64,000 nucleotides of DNA from Rhynchopus euleeides (taxonomy: Eukaryota; Euglenozoa; Diplonemea; Diplonemida; Diplonemidae). Location of the stretch: contig OY723278.1 in the NCBI GenBank assembly GCA_963210315.1, positions 372,001-436,000 of the forward strand. Reading direction: 5' to 3'. Below are positions 22,089 to 34,144 of the stretch, piece after piece. The translations under genes were made by a program, and so were the position numbers. Under the pieces are notes generated by a model. The model ran no database searches and was not told where the DNA came from. It saw nothing but the letters and a program-made list of their open reading frames with translations. Positions within the stretch are counted from its first letter, which is position 1, and every line of letters begins with the position of its first letter.

Positions 22089-24111
22089 AGTTCTGTGCCG
22101 TGTCCTGTCGGATGGTGAATTTAATTACAACCCCGTGTAATTGTGATTGCATACGCGAACGAAGGAAATTGCAGGACACGCTGCTCACCGGAGGGCAGCA
22201 TCAGCACCACTTCGGCTATCCGCGTGGTAGGAACACAAGGCGGAGCGGGGATGCGAGGGGTGGTGCTATGGGCGGAGGACGCGCGTCTGACCGCCGAAGT
22301 GGATATGACCGGACGGTACCGCGGCGCACGGGACTGGTGGACTTCGACGGATCGACCTGAAATGACGTGGACCGGTAACAACGAGCAGGCATCACTCGAG
22401 CTTCCACACCTCAAACGACGTGGAAAGTGCTCAACGGGCGGGCGGTCCTTCTTTTCCGGGTCACCTCGACGGCCTCCGACAGCGGCAAGGACGTGCTAAG
22501 TGTTGGACCACCTTCATTTGGTTCGAATTTTTAAAATGTGGAAATCGTGGGCAAGCAGCAAGTACTGTGCTGTGGGGGACAGAATCGACGTGTTTCTTTG
22601 AAGAAACAACAACCTGCGGGTTACCTCTGGGGTCGATGTCCAAAGGGACGCGACACCAAGGGGGTGCCACACCGCTCGTGTTGGGAATTGGGTTTCTTCA
22701 CCTTCGGTGAAGGCGGAGTGTTCATATAAGCAAAATTTACGTACACAAGCAGCGCTCAACCATACACCAGCAAACCAAGCAGGTAGCTGCCGAAGGATCG
22801 GTTCGTGCACCTGAGTCTGTACTCTATCTGATCTATTCCGGCTTTTCATGCTTGTCCTTTCAGGCCGGAGGTCTCTCTCTCAAGGCATGTAGTCATTCTC
22901 CCTTTGCCACAGACCAGTGGGAGTGTGTTTATGTGGAGTCACCTAGAGTCACAGTTATTCGGTGCCACCACGAGAGAGAGTCCAGATTCAGACCGTGTGT
23001 CATCCTCTTCCACGGCCAGGCAGAGCTTGCGCGGGGGCAAGATGGCTGAGTTGCCGGGCGTCTACAGATGCTCCACACACACGACGAGCGCCAGCAGGAG
23101 TACTGGTTTCCGACCGATTCCCGACCACCTCTAATTCCACAAGGGCGCAGGCAGCCATATGGGGGTTTTCATTCCATTCCCAGACATCCGAACATAGTCA
23201 CCTAGGGGGGCCACCACGCAAGGCCGCTGACATGCACAGTCTCACGCCGCTTTGTGTACGTAAATCTGCACCCAAAGTTGCCCTGCCCCACCGCCCCCCA
23301 ACCGCCCGGTAGGTAAGACCCTCGGGGTGCTGCATCCCCATCATCGGGTCACCTAAACTTTCGGCAAAAAAGCACTCCGTCTTGAATGTTTATTTTACAA
23401 TTCTGAAAAAGAAAAGCAGCGAAAATCAAGGCAACAAGGCAGCAATGCGATGGGTGCATGAGCTTGCATGGGGGTGGGGGCAGAGGGCGGGGCCAGGGCT
23501 GGGGTCAGGGGAATGGGCTGTTCAGTGGAGGTTCTGAGTACGGCCGCCAAGGCGTCTTCTGCCTTTCCGGCTCTCATTACTCACAGATGCAGAATCCTTA
23601 GGAAATCGATAAATTTTGGCCGCAAAAAGACGACACCACCGAAAAGTCACCCAAAAACGTCGAGAAACCTGTTTCTGGGCCTATTTTGCACCCAGAAACA
23701 CGTTTTTGAGCCTCTGTGAAAAATCCGATTTTTTCACATTTTTCGCGATTTTCGCATTGTCCTCGCCCAGCCAAAAATCGATTTTTGGCTGGGAAATGCA
23801 GGGAAATGCAAAAAATCAACGAATTACGCCGTTTTAACCCCTTTCGTGCACTTTTTGGTCCTACAAGGGGGAATATGGGGTGTTGGGCCCCCCTACGACT
23901 TGTGTTTTTTTTTGGCTGAGGCGCCCCTGAGGAGCCCCTGAGGCGCCCCTCAGGAGCCCTTCAGGAGCCCCTGAAACGCCCTTTTTTTTTCCAGGGGCGT
24001 TTCAAGGGCGTTTCAGGGGCTAAGGAAAAGTTTCACGGGCGAAACGCCATTTTTGACCGATTTTTTCCCCGCCCTTTTTCCCCTTTTTTTTCCAAGGGCG
24101 GTACATCTATG
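22089..24111. other. Non-coding right half of hAT-2
   Basis: No gene supported. The DNA from 23590 on is AT-rich with repeated phrases such as CCAGAAACACGTTTTTG, which recur near 61260-61340. It ends in the subterminal repeat array of hAT-2. Confidence 0.5.
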
Positions 24112-24802
24112 GTTCTCCCACAGTTGCTGGACAGGGTGTCTATAATAAAGCGAAAGGAGTACGATTTTTGAAAAAAGTCCAAAATTGAAAAATTTTCCTG
24201 CCGAGACCAAATATGGAGTCCACCTATTTCCAGGTTTTTGGTGGTTTTTGGCCACCCGGGGGTCCTGCATCTGTGGCCACAGAAATGGCCTCGAAACACC
24301 CCCAGGCACCCAAAAAACGTGTTTCTGGAAAGATATGTCCCAAAACTGCCCGAAAGTCACATCTGGGTCTGGTGACCCGACCCCACAGACCCTGCATTTT
24401 ACACCTTTTTCACCGGAATATTGGGTCAGCAGGCAAAAGTCGAATTTTTTGGATTTTTTCAGAAAATCTTGGCATCGTGGAATGCGCTGTACCCGTTCTG
24501 CCCGAAAAACGCATTTTTCGGACTTTTTTCTCAGATCTGGGGGTCTGGTTCAGATGTGTGGTTGGGCCCCATAACCGCCCAAAAATATTTTGGGTGGTCA
24601 TTGCGAGTGGCCGGCCGTGAAAAAAAAAATTTTTTTTCTCAAAAAAAAGTTGATTCTCGGATCGTTCTGAAACAACGCAGTTCACCATAAAAAGAAATTC
24701 TGATTTTGGTGTAGTAGAAAATTCCTTACTGGGGGAGGTGGTCAAAACCCCAATTTTTGGGTGATTTAATTAGGACCCCCCTGGTCAATAAAGGGTTAAT
24801 AA

Positions 24803-26656
24803 ACAGGGCCTTGGGTAGGCCTATCATGCAAAATGTAATGGCACACATGCACACCGGAAGGTCTAAGAAATGTGATGAATTGCGGGGAGAAGGGTTTGGG
24901 CGGGGGGGGGGATGTACTTTGGTTGCAGCAAAGTTGGATCCTCGGCGCACGTTTTGTTCTTTCGAAAGGGCGGACGAGGGAATCGCACAGTGGGGCAATG
25001 GTTCGTAGCAGCGGTAACTATTCGTATCTGGGGGCCAGTCACCCCCATCACCTGACGCCAGGAACAGACAGCTGCATACGCATTGATGGAAATAGAATAT
25101 TCGGAAAGTGCAGAACGCGGATTCTCTGAATTCTACGAACAACGTGTCGTATCATGAACCCACTGACACCAACACCACACACGCTGCACATTACTTGTCA
25201 TTTGGACTCAAGCAACAAAACGAAGGGGATCTGAAGAGTGCGGGGGAACGGATGGGGCGAAGAGGCACACGCAATGCCACTGCGGGGGAGAGCCGTACTC
25301 ACATAGAGATATGTGAGGCATGCCGGACACACCGACTCCCACCGCCGTGCATGCACACAGGCACCTCTCTGCACCTCCGCCCCACCCCACCCTCCTCCCG
25401 AGTCCGGACGGTGCACTGGAAGTCGAGCCACGAGGCACCCACCCAAGGGTGGCAGTGCTTCAGCGACGGCAGGGGTAGAGGGGGATGGGGACGAAGAGGG
25501 GATCGCCGCTTGTGTTATTTTCACAACGAAAACACGAAGCGGCTGGAGAGGGATTGTGAAGGCCGGTCTTCGAGCGTCCAGCAGGAGATGATTGCATGCA
25601 TAACGCATCATTCCCCAGTCTTGAGGAAGGCTGTGCGGGTTTGTCATGAGCTCGCAGATGGGCGCGGTTTCGATTGGCCACTGACCTCACCGTCTTCGTG
25701 TGGAGGGGTGGGTGTGGGTGGGGCGATCTTCTTTGTTTTGGTGTCGCCAACCACCCACCAAGCTGGGCTTCTCTGCCCCAGGGTCTGAGAGAACAAATTT
25801 GGTACACACCAGCGACAACAAGATGTCTTGGGCTTCTTTTTCGGAAAAAAAATACACAGTTCGGGGATGCAGAAGACGGCCGGCAATACCAAAAGCTGGG
25901 CGATCGGGCCTTACCCTCTGCATCTTCCCGGACACAGATACAGCGCATGACGGCAAAACGGAACCTGGCCTGTCATTTAAATTTGCTTCTCGCTTCGTTC
26001 GTCCAGGGGCACAGCAGCGTGGGTGATGACAAAATTAACTTGCTGAGGTTTGCCCAGTTTCCAGTCTCTTTCAGTGGCATTCCCTTCGATTTTTTCCACA
26101 GATTTTCTTGAATTCCGACAAGGCCTCGTGCACAAGAGCCCTGCCGCATGATGTGTGAAACGTGAGCGCAGACCATCCCGTGGTGTGACAGAAAGAACCG
26201 AACCGGCGGCGTGCTCATGCGCAGTATAGCGCTCTGAAGCAAAGAAGTTATAAAGTCCGCCGGATCGGTTGACAGAGAGGTGAAGACATGCAAGACGTGT
26301 CGAGCGACGCCCTCCCTTTCGTGGTGGGTTGTGATTGTGCCGCGTGGTCTGTCGTGAAGTGTACCACCCAGCAGCCCCAGGCACCGTCGCCCCCTTGCGA
26401 CAGGCGTATCCCGGCAGCCACTTCCTTACCCACTGCGAGCAATGGTGGTGCGGTGTGCAAAAAAGTGTCACTCCAGTCCTCCCGCCCTTTCTCTGCTCCT
26501 GTGTGGACGCTGCGTGGGCACACCCACACAACCCTCTCGCCTTGTCGATAGAGGGTGCTGTGCAGAGCACGGTGCGTCGGACTGGGCACTTTTCCGCTCG
26601 AAAATTGTGTGCGTGATGAAGAAAACTCAAAAGGAAAAAATGCAATAAAACAAAAC
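24803..26656. other. Intergenic, no supported gene
   Basis: Open frames on both strands (for example 25108-25788 plus and 25977-26762 minus) lack domains and overlap antisense. The composition is mixed and I see no promoter or RNA gene. Confidence 0.5.
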
Positions 26657-27428
26657 CAGGGTAAAAGATAGGGTTCCGGGCTGCGCGCCGAAAACCGGGG
26701 GTAATCGGGGGTAAAATTTCGGCCATTTCCCCAAATGGAAGTTTTTTCCCTTCCCACAACACCCCACCCCAGCAGGGTGGCTCCTCTGCGGGTGACTGAC
26801 TTCGCCGCCCCTGCCAGGTCCGAGAGGAGCGCGCTCCTTCTTGGCGTCAACGCGAAGGAGCCAGTCGATGAGGAAGGCGTTCTTGAGAGCATGGTGGTGT
26901 TGAAAGCACCGCAGGTTGCCCTTGCGGACTTGGTTCTGGACATGCACAGGCCACAGGGGTGTCTGGGGGGCGAAGCCCCCCAGCCGCCGGAGGCCACGGT
27001 AGTGAGTATCTGTTCATCTGGCATACGATCCTGCCTCCCGAGGGCGGTCTGTATTCCATTCCCTGATGTTACCCCAAAGGGTTTGGGGTGACTAAAGACA
27101 GGCATACGGCACAGGGGGGTCTGGGGGGCGGAGCCCCCCAGCCGCCGGAGGCCACGGTAGTGAACAGCTGATTCTGCTCCATCGTCGCACGCCGCATGTA
27201 GTCAACGTGCACCTTGTGCTCAACAGGTTCGTCGGGCTAACGCCTGGGGCGGGCACTGCGCTCTTGGCCCCGGCCTCCTCTGGCCAAAAAGTACCCTGGA
27301 ATAGTACCCGGACAGAATCTCAGGAAAATCCCGGTGGAAAAAAAAAAAGAGGCACCCCCGGTTTTTCGGGGCAAAATCTCAAAAACCGGGGCTAAGCCCC
27401 GTTTTTCATAACAGTATCTTAAACACTG
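26657..27428. mobile_element. hAT-type MITE, copy 1 (772 bp)
   Basis: An imperfect TIR of about 22 bp starts with CAG at both ends. The flanks show a perfect 8-bp target duplication, AACAAAAC (26649-26656 and 27429-27436), diagnostic of the hAT superfamily. The sequence matches 42877-43647 essentially base for base except for one A in a poly-A run. Two internal copies of a GGGGGGC-hairpin repeat are present. It has no transposase and must be mobilised in trans. Confidence 0.92.
26961..27000. repeat. Dispersed G/C hairpin repeat (first of several)
   Basis: The unit CTGGGGGGCRAAGCCCCCCAG, followed by CCGCCGGAGGCCACGGTAGTGA, folds as a strong hairpin. Other copies are at about 27118-27160, 32235-32276, 43181-43220, 43337-43379 and, inverted, 41464-41510. 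Copies at 26961, 27118, 43181 and 43337 are inside the MITE pair; the other two are independent. Confidence 0.75.
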
Positions 27429-30400
27429 AACAAAACTACTTGACCGAGAGCGGCTCTCAGAGAGGGGCGGGGCAAAATGCATGGCCGTGGCTCGCGTCCC
27501 AGATAGATGCGGAACGCAAGAACCACCGCAAGCACACAGCCGCTGCTTTTTGTCAGGCCGCCCCTGAGGAAACATTGAACAGAACTACCCCTCGACCCTT
27601 CACTCTGCTGTACAAAAGCGGGGGATACAACATCCTTTCTGTGTTGCGCTTGACACGCTCCGGACACAGAGCGAAGGCCGAATGGGAGACACATGAGAGG
27701 GCGAGAGGGACAACATCCCTCTACCAGCCCAAAGCACTCCAGACACGTCATGACGTCATGGAACAGCAGAAGCAACCGTGAGGCAATGCAAGGCAGCCAA
27801 GGCAACCCCTTGAGGGGTGCAGGCGGTGGTGTCGGCACAGAAAGAATCCACCACTTCAAACATGCGTGATGGGGGGTGTGGGAGAGGGGGTGTGTGGGAA
27901 GCGGACATCGCTTCCTGGGAGGGGGGTGGGTGGGGTGCAGGACACTGCCACCCACACAGCTGCCGCCACGAACATGGGGTAATCATAACTAGGGGGCAGG
28001 AAGCGAAACCTGGGCCGGGCCCATTGCTGGTTGGTTCGTTTCCCACAACAACAACAACAACAACACACACACGCGGTGTTCGTTTGCTTTTTAGACGGCA
28101 GTCTGGCGGATAGGGGCCCAACCTATGCTGGCGGCACACTAGAGGCAATTCACGACAGGCGTTCCTGTCCTCTCAACACAGTAACTGTACAGTCGATCTG
28201 TCTGAACAGAGAGAGGAGAATTGCCCATCAAAGCCTCTTCAACAGCTCGTCAGCAGCAGATCAGGAGATGGCTGGTTAAGCAAGGCAGGCTTGCAGACCA
28301 CGCCCAAGGAGTTATGGGGCCGTTCGCTGCAAAGCCGGGAGGGGGAAGTTAGATTTTGACAAAAAAAATAAGCTAGTGGGAGGTGCGGCTGCACACACAC
28401 GCTGAGCCGCAACGTACAAAAGGGATCACATTAAGCGTTAAGAGAAAGCCGAGGGGGGGGACGCAGGAGGGTGTTCTGCGGGGCGGGCTTTTTTTAATGG
28501 GGGGGAAACAACCCCCTGCATGGTGGGTACACAGACAAAAAGGGGGGCACGTCGGAAGGCCACCCCGATGGCTCGGATCCACATGGGGCAAATCTCCATA
28601 CCAACGGTCTCAGGCAACACAGGTCCTGAGTTGGTTTCTGCTGGGGCGCGATACGCCGTTTTTGGCACATAATTCGTTCGGGAGGAATTCCACATTGAAA
28701 GCCGCAGGGAAAAGCCATGGGGTTGGGTGTGAGTGGATGTGTTAGAAACCCACGCCACTGCGGAGGACATTGCCGGAGTTATAAAAATGGGGGGTGTTCG
28801 TCGTTGTGGTTATCGGGTTCTTTTATCGGAACGTCGCTATTCACGGCACAGCGGATAGCGACGCGTGTTTGTGGGGGGTGGGGGGTCCCACTGTCTCGCC
28901 TCGTCTTGGAGGCATATCACAGGCACGCGATTGTCTTGTGCTTCCATCCCGCACAACACTGGCGGGAAGGCACGCTACATGTCACATTCAACCTATAAAC
29001 ACAGTTGCGCCGACACCCACTGGTCGGGCGCCTCGCCAAGCCCTCTTCACGGGGAGCTTTGAAGAAATCAGAGAAGGGAGGGGATCTGGTGGTGCCGAAA
29101 AGTCCAAAATTGCCTCTTCCGCGCACGTTATGAACAGCGAGCGGTGCTGCTGCGGTGTATTTTACCATAGTGCAGCGCCCCAGAACCTACCGGCTCGCAG
29201 CCGTGTTGGATGATGGGGGCTCCTGCAAGCGCCTGCCCTCTTGGAGATGGATCCCAGTCGGGGGGCAGTGCTGCTTGCCAGCCCCCAAGATGGCCGACTG
29301 CGAGGTGGGCCTTTTTGTTCGCCGCTGTGCGGGAAAAATAAATGAAGCAACAGCATTGCGCAGTTCCGTGCGCGATTCATGCAGACTTTGTGAACAGCGT
29401 TTACGGCAACCTCCACAGGAGGGGGGGGCAGGGTCTTCCGCTACACCCTGGTATCATTCGGCAAGCATTCAACGCCTTTCGAACACAATGGGATCAGCAC
29501 CAAAGCAAGGACAACACAGCCTCGGGGGCCCCCCTCTCTCATGCCCCTCTACTGCATTATCGGTACAAGGCTTGGCGCAAGCACAGAACCCCCAGGGCTG
29601 CCGCTGTGTCCGGCCATACAGCCAGGTGGTGCAAGGCAGCGCCTTTCGGGCCTGCTGCGCCGTGACAAACGATCGTGAGAACAACGCTTCACAAGCTTGC
29701 AGGTCTGGCGTGCGGAGCGCTGCCATGCAGCGCTCCTTGCTCTTCTGTGTGTAGGTGTGCCCACCACTTGCCTAGGCCTGGCTAGTGCTGAACAAACCAC
29801 TTCCCGCAAGCCCGTCTGCGCATTTGCCGAATGTGCTCGATCCTCTTCCCGGCGGTCCCTGGGCAGGGCAGAACGCGCCAACAAGAGGGTTTGCTGTTAA
29901 AATGGGGGTGACTTGGGTTGACATTGGTGGGTAACGGACAACTGAACTCGTGCAGCGCACCTCAGGTACAGGGGGGGCAGAGGCGCCCCCACCGCCTGTC
30001 GGTGCATGCCTGTGATGTTCCGGAGCCCGAGGGGGTGACGTTGGGGCCAGGGCGGGTTAGATTGGAGAGGGGCAAGTGTGCCTGGAGCAGATCGGAGCAA
30101 ATCAGATGCAGCAGTCAGCGCCGCAGGCATCTTCATCGCATTCGCAGCGCGAGGGAGGCAGCGCACTGCGGTCGTTACACACAGACGGCTTGTTTGGGGC
30201 CCTCTGCAGCACACACTAGCAACATAAAGGGGAGAAAGGGATCCAAAGCGAAACGGCAGGCAATGTCGTCAATAGTTCATTTGAACTGTTGGATGGTCAC
30301 CATCGCGTCGTGTGTGGCCAGCCACGCTAGGCCCATTAGGGAGATGATCCATCAGAACCTCAGAAGGGTGGAGACGGGAAAAAGGGAAGCAGCCTGTCGC

Positions 30401-31348
30401 AGGCCTGCGGGAGACATGTGCGACCGGTGTTTGAGCGGTTCTGTTTGACCTTTTTCGTTGAGTTGGGGTGAGATCTTGAATGACCTAGGTCCTTCGTTGG
30501 ATTGATTCTGATTGAGTTTAGCAAAGCAAATCTGGGGCTAGAGAACCAGGCGGAGCAAAGGCTGCTGGGGTTGAGGGTGGTTTAGAGAGTAGTGTGACCC
30601 GCCGTGGTTTGCAACGAACACATCCAACGGCGACAAGCAACGAAATGAGAGGGTGAAATGTAACTGCGATCGGGGTGTTCTGGCCAGAACGTTTCCATGG
30701 GAATGAGGGCAAGTGGGTGAGGGTGAGATGCTAGAAGCGAACAGTTAGGGAATCAAAGAAAATGAAGAAGAAAAAACGTTTTCAAAAAACAGTAACAAAT
30801 CTCTCGGACTCGGCAGATTTGGCGCCTTCAAGACGAACTTACTTAGCACCCTCCCAGGGGGGGGGGGGGTGGGGGGGTGGGGGAGGTGCACGCGAGACAT
30901 AAACAATGCATCAAAGCGGGGGTGATCTGGGCCCTGTGTGAAAGGCCCAAGAACCACCCCCTTCCGCTTTCAGTCACCATTTCGCCCTGGGAACACATAA
31001 AAGGGGGGGGGAGTGGTGGCGAAAAAAACGCGAAAACATCACCTTGAGAGTTCCGGATAAAAAAATAATATGCGATTGGGGGGAAGGCTGAGATCCCCCC
31101 GAATCGCGGGAGTGTTGTTTGGATTCTTGTTGGAGTAAATGGAGCCACCAGGCCCCCAGGCAGAGAGAGGAATATCCGGCAAAAAAAAATAGCAACCCGT
31201 TTTTTCCCCCCCCCTCTTCAGTGTTTTCCCGATCATCAAGAAAAAAACGGGGCTCATGATGAGGTACATTTTTTGGGGGGGTGTGAAAAAAAATTTCTCG
31301 CGCTGATTTTGTAAGTATGCGCAGTGGTTTCCCGAAAATCCATAGGGG
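27429..31348. other. Gene-poor region
   Basis: No gene I can support. Plus-strand frames at 29155-29754 and 29918-30448 have no domains. G-runs lie near 30858 and 31003. The AT-rich stretch 31240-31330 precedes the deleted hAT. Confidence 0.5.
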
Positions 31349-32215
31349 CAGGGGCTTAGCTTGGATTTTGAGGTTGGGGCCGAAACTCGGTCAGACTCGG
31401 TCACAGTACACACACAGTTGATTTGCCCCCCACCACCCCGTTCACCCAGAAGAATGTCACCCCCCCCTCCTCGAGGGGGGTGCCATTCTCTCGGGGTACC
31501 CTAGGTACCTCGCAAGAGTGGCTTCGGGGATACCCTGTGAATATTCGCGACATTCCACGCCTACAAAGAGTACAGTTGCAAGGCTTTCGCTCCTCAGTTG
31601 GCGAAGCCTGGTAAAGACAAGGCGGAGCTTGGAAAACAAGCGTTCAACAGAAGCAGTGCCCAGCGGAAGGACAGATGCAAGCTGGAGTAGCTTGCATGTT
31701 GCTGGGTACGTGAGAGCGAGGTTTCCCGAGGTAAACTGCTGAATAACCTCCTGCAGATCACGCAGGCCCAACCTCCGAATCTCGGAACAGACACCCGGGC
31801 ACTCTTGCAGAAGGGTAGTCTTGTGCGCCTGTGCCCACTTCGGTGGGTGTGCTGGGGCATTGAATTCCGGGCAAGGGTACGCGCCAGTGATCCCCGGGAG
31901 AGGTGCCATGTAGTGGTCAGCGATGTAGCCCAGAGCCTCCTGCACCTGCGTGTCCACCATGTTGCCGGGAGACGGAATTCGAGACTGCTGACGTTATTCT
32001 TAGGCTAGCGACGAATACGGGACAGAAGGAGAATGGGGTGTTCGCGTTCCGCTCGCACGCGTGCTTCACCTCCTGTGCTGCTGCACCCCAAGAAAAATCC
32101 GCTTTTTTCCCCGGAAATTTGTGCTTTTTTTTTTTTTGGGCTGACCGAGTTTTTTTCCGGGTTTGGCTGAAACTCGGTCAGCTGACCGAGTTTCCCCCCC
32201 CAAGCTAAGCCTCTG
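31349..32215 (-). mobile_element. Internally deleted derivative of hAT-3 (867 bp)
   Basis: The ends CAGGGGCTTAGCTTGG and (inverted) CAGAGGCTTAGCTTGG equal those of the full element at 36758-40505, in opposite orientation. A perfect 8-bp target duplication, CATAGGGG, flanks it (31341-31348 and 32216-32223). Relative to the full element, about 2.65 kb is missing between the 5' non-coding region and codons for the transposase C terminus, with a second deletion after the last conserved block. Confidence 0.92.
31457..31960 (-). pseudogene. Truncated hAT transposase, C-terminal domain only
   Basis: The 167-codon frame starts at the deletion junction and matches the C-terminal part of the 38394-40310 ORF with few substitutions, including the dimerisation signature LGTASVERLFSKLR. 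It ends in unrelated sequence caused by a second deletion. It has no catalytic core. If expressed it could at most dimerise with the full enzyme. Confidence 0.85.
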
Positions 32216-33754
32216 CATAGGGGGTCTAGGGGGGTCTGGGGGGCGGAGCCCCCCAGCCGCCGGAGGCCACGGTAGTGAACATCTGTTGCGTTTGGATGTC
32301 ATCCATGGCATGTAAATGCTGACCACAGGTCCTATGAGCAGGCACTGCTGGCGGGAGGAAGTACACCGCCTGTTTTGATGCCTCTGTACGAGGCCTGGCG
32401 CTCCAGTTCGCCCTTCTCTTCTAAGAAGGTGTCGCAGTCAGTTCTTCGCATTTGCCCCCCTTCCACCACCAAAAAACTGAGAGAGCTTTTTCTGCATCTA
32501 ATTTTTTTTTTGCGGCCTGTGTGGCTGTCTTCGTCGTTTTTCTTCTGCGACCGGACATCCCCTTCTGGAGACACCGATCTACACTATGAACCGCTAGCTG
32601 ATGCTGGAGCTTTCGGGAGCCTCTGCGAGTGGGTGGCCACGTTTTCTTTGGTGGACGCATCCAAAAGGAAATAAAGAAATAAAGAACCCGAAAAGAGGTC
32701 GAGGCACCCGCTCCACACCAGCATCTTGGGGCTGGGGGTTCTCAGTTCACACAGGTGAGGATCAGTCCTCTGTGAGGCGCTTATCCTGAAGACGTTCCAG
32801 TTCCCCAGTCGGTCTCCAGAAACTCGGGCCGCGTCTGGCGCTGTATCGCCTCGGCGGGGCTGTCGTCCCTTACAGTCTTCTCTGTACGAGGTCATCCACA
32901 GGCTGCACACCTGCCCCGCGGCTGTGTGGCAGTCTTCGCGGAGTGCAATGCGAAGGTCTGGCCTGACGTGGTGTGACTATTTAGACTCCAGGTGTCTCCA
33001 CCCTTCCTGGTCTGGGGAGCCTCGGTACCCAAGCCGTTTTAGGTCATGCTCCGGACCACGGCCGTGCTAGACTCCTGGTGCAGGCACCCGTCATGGTCCG
33101 GGGACGGCCCCCCCAGGCAGTTTAACGTCTTACCCAGGACTTTTTTTTTCCCTCTCAGGGGCCACGATCCCCCCCTCGTCAGCAGCACACGCCACAGTAT
33201 TCTTTTGTTTGGTTTCAAAGCTTCTTGTGGGTATTTTTTTTCGTGCAAATTTTTTTCGTTCAAAATTCTCATCTTTTTTGAGACCAGCAGCGCATGCCCT
33301 TCATACCCACTCCGTGGTATGCCCTCGCTGTCCCAGGAACCACTTTAATTCGGTGTCGGCAACCCCACAGCCCTGACGTGCGCGAGACGGCCAGGGAGGT
33401 GATGCACACAATGCCACTTTTCTCCAGGGGTTAATCCGAATGGAACCAAACGGATCCAAGTCAGGCCAGGCAGTTCCCCCCCGTCTCTGCAAGCAGGCAT
33501 AACACACAATCCTCACGCGACCCAATCGGCGTCATCGCAAGGAGTACAGTCTGGCCACGCCCTCCCGTTCTGAGATGTGCCTGTTTTTAAACCGCTCCTC
33601 CTAACAACCCAGTCCCCCCTTTCTGATTGTCACGAGCGGGCAGCGGTATCACGCAGGCACACGGAGTGGAGCGGTATGCCCCTTGTGGAGGTTCCCTGTG
33701 GCTTTTGGCAACACGCATGTCTGGGTCTGGGATCCAACCATCCATCTTGGCGAA
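32216..33754. other. Intergenic, no supported gene
   Basis: Contains one hairpin repeat (32235-32276) and AT-rich stretches near 32500 and 33140-33270. No coding frame carries a recognisable domain. Confidence 0.5.
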
Positions 33755-34144
33755 TCAGTTGGGCGACGAGGAGACAGAGGACTTGCGAGCGACAGGGGTC
33801 AGGAACCCGGCAATCATCGAGACACCCAGGGCGTTGAACCGGGCCATGCTCTCTTCGAAATTGCCGGTGTCGGTGCTGCGGGTGGAGTGGCCCGAGGAGG
33901 AGAAGTCGCTGGGCAGCACGGTTGGAGACGGGGCGCACATCACAGTCTTGGCGAGGGAGCTGTCCTCAGAGCCAGCGTCCGATCCCGTCTCGTAGTCAAT
34001 CATCCCTTCGACCTCATCAGCAATCGTCGAGAAGTCCTCAGATGTCTGATACCCAGAGAAGTCGCGCTTCAACGCCTTCATCGCCTCGGCGGACTCGACG
34101 GACCAGGAGGGGCGGGGAAGGCCCTGGGTCATAGACATGTGCAT
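33755..34144 (-). CDS. Small disordered hypothetical protein (129 aa)
   Basis: The ATG at 34144 opens MHMSMTQGLPRPSW and the frame ends at TGA 33757-33755. Codon use is GC3-rich like the neighbouring host genes, and it is on the same strand. Residues about 20-40 look helical. The remainder is rich in Ser, Thr, Asp and Glu and likely disordered (DYETGSDAGSEDSS). No domain is recognised. A pyrimidine-poor AG lies just upstream, so this ATG could also follow a splice site, making it a 3' exon of a larger gene. Confidence 0.55.
   Translation of the reverse strand: MHMSMTQGLPRPSWSVESAEAMKALKRDFSGYQTSEDFSTIADEVEGMIDYETGSDAGSEDSSLAKTVMCAPSPTVLPSDFSSSGHSTRSTDTGNFEESMARFNALGVSMIAGFLTPVARKSSVSSSPN

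Larger units (their letters stand above)
19279..24111 (-). mobile_element. hAT-like transposon hAT-2 (4.8 kb)
   Basis: TIR tips CAGAGATGTACCGCCC (left) and CATAGATGTACCGCCC (right, inverted) extend for about 38 bp. Subterminal DNA at both ends is rich in AAAAGGGCG and CCTCAGGGGC-type repeats. An unoccupied relative of the flanking sequence at 54755-54895 joins the two flanks exactly, if a 3-bp GTT is the target duplication. The interior holds one transposase ORF near the left end and about 2 kb of non-coding DNA at the right. Confidence 0.75.

Noticed and set aside
29155..29754. 199-codon plus-strand frame as a recombinase fragment
   Set aside because: No catalytic residues or family motif could be seen; a second overlapping frame looks equally open.
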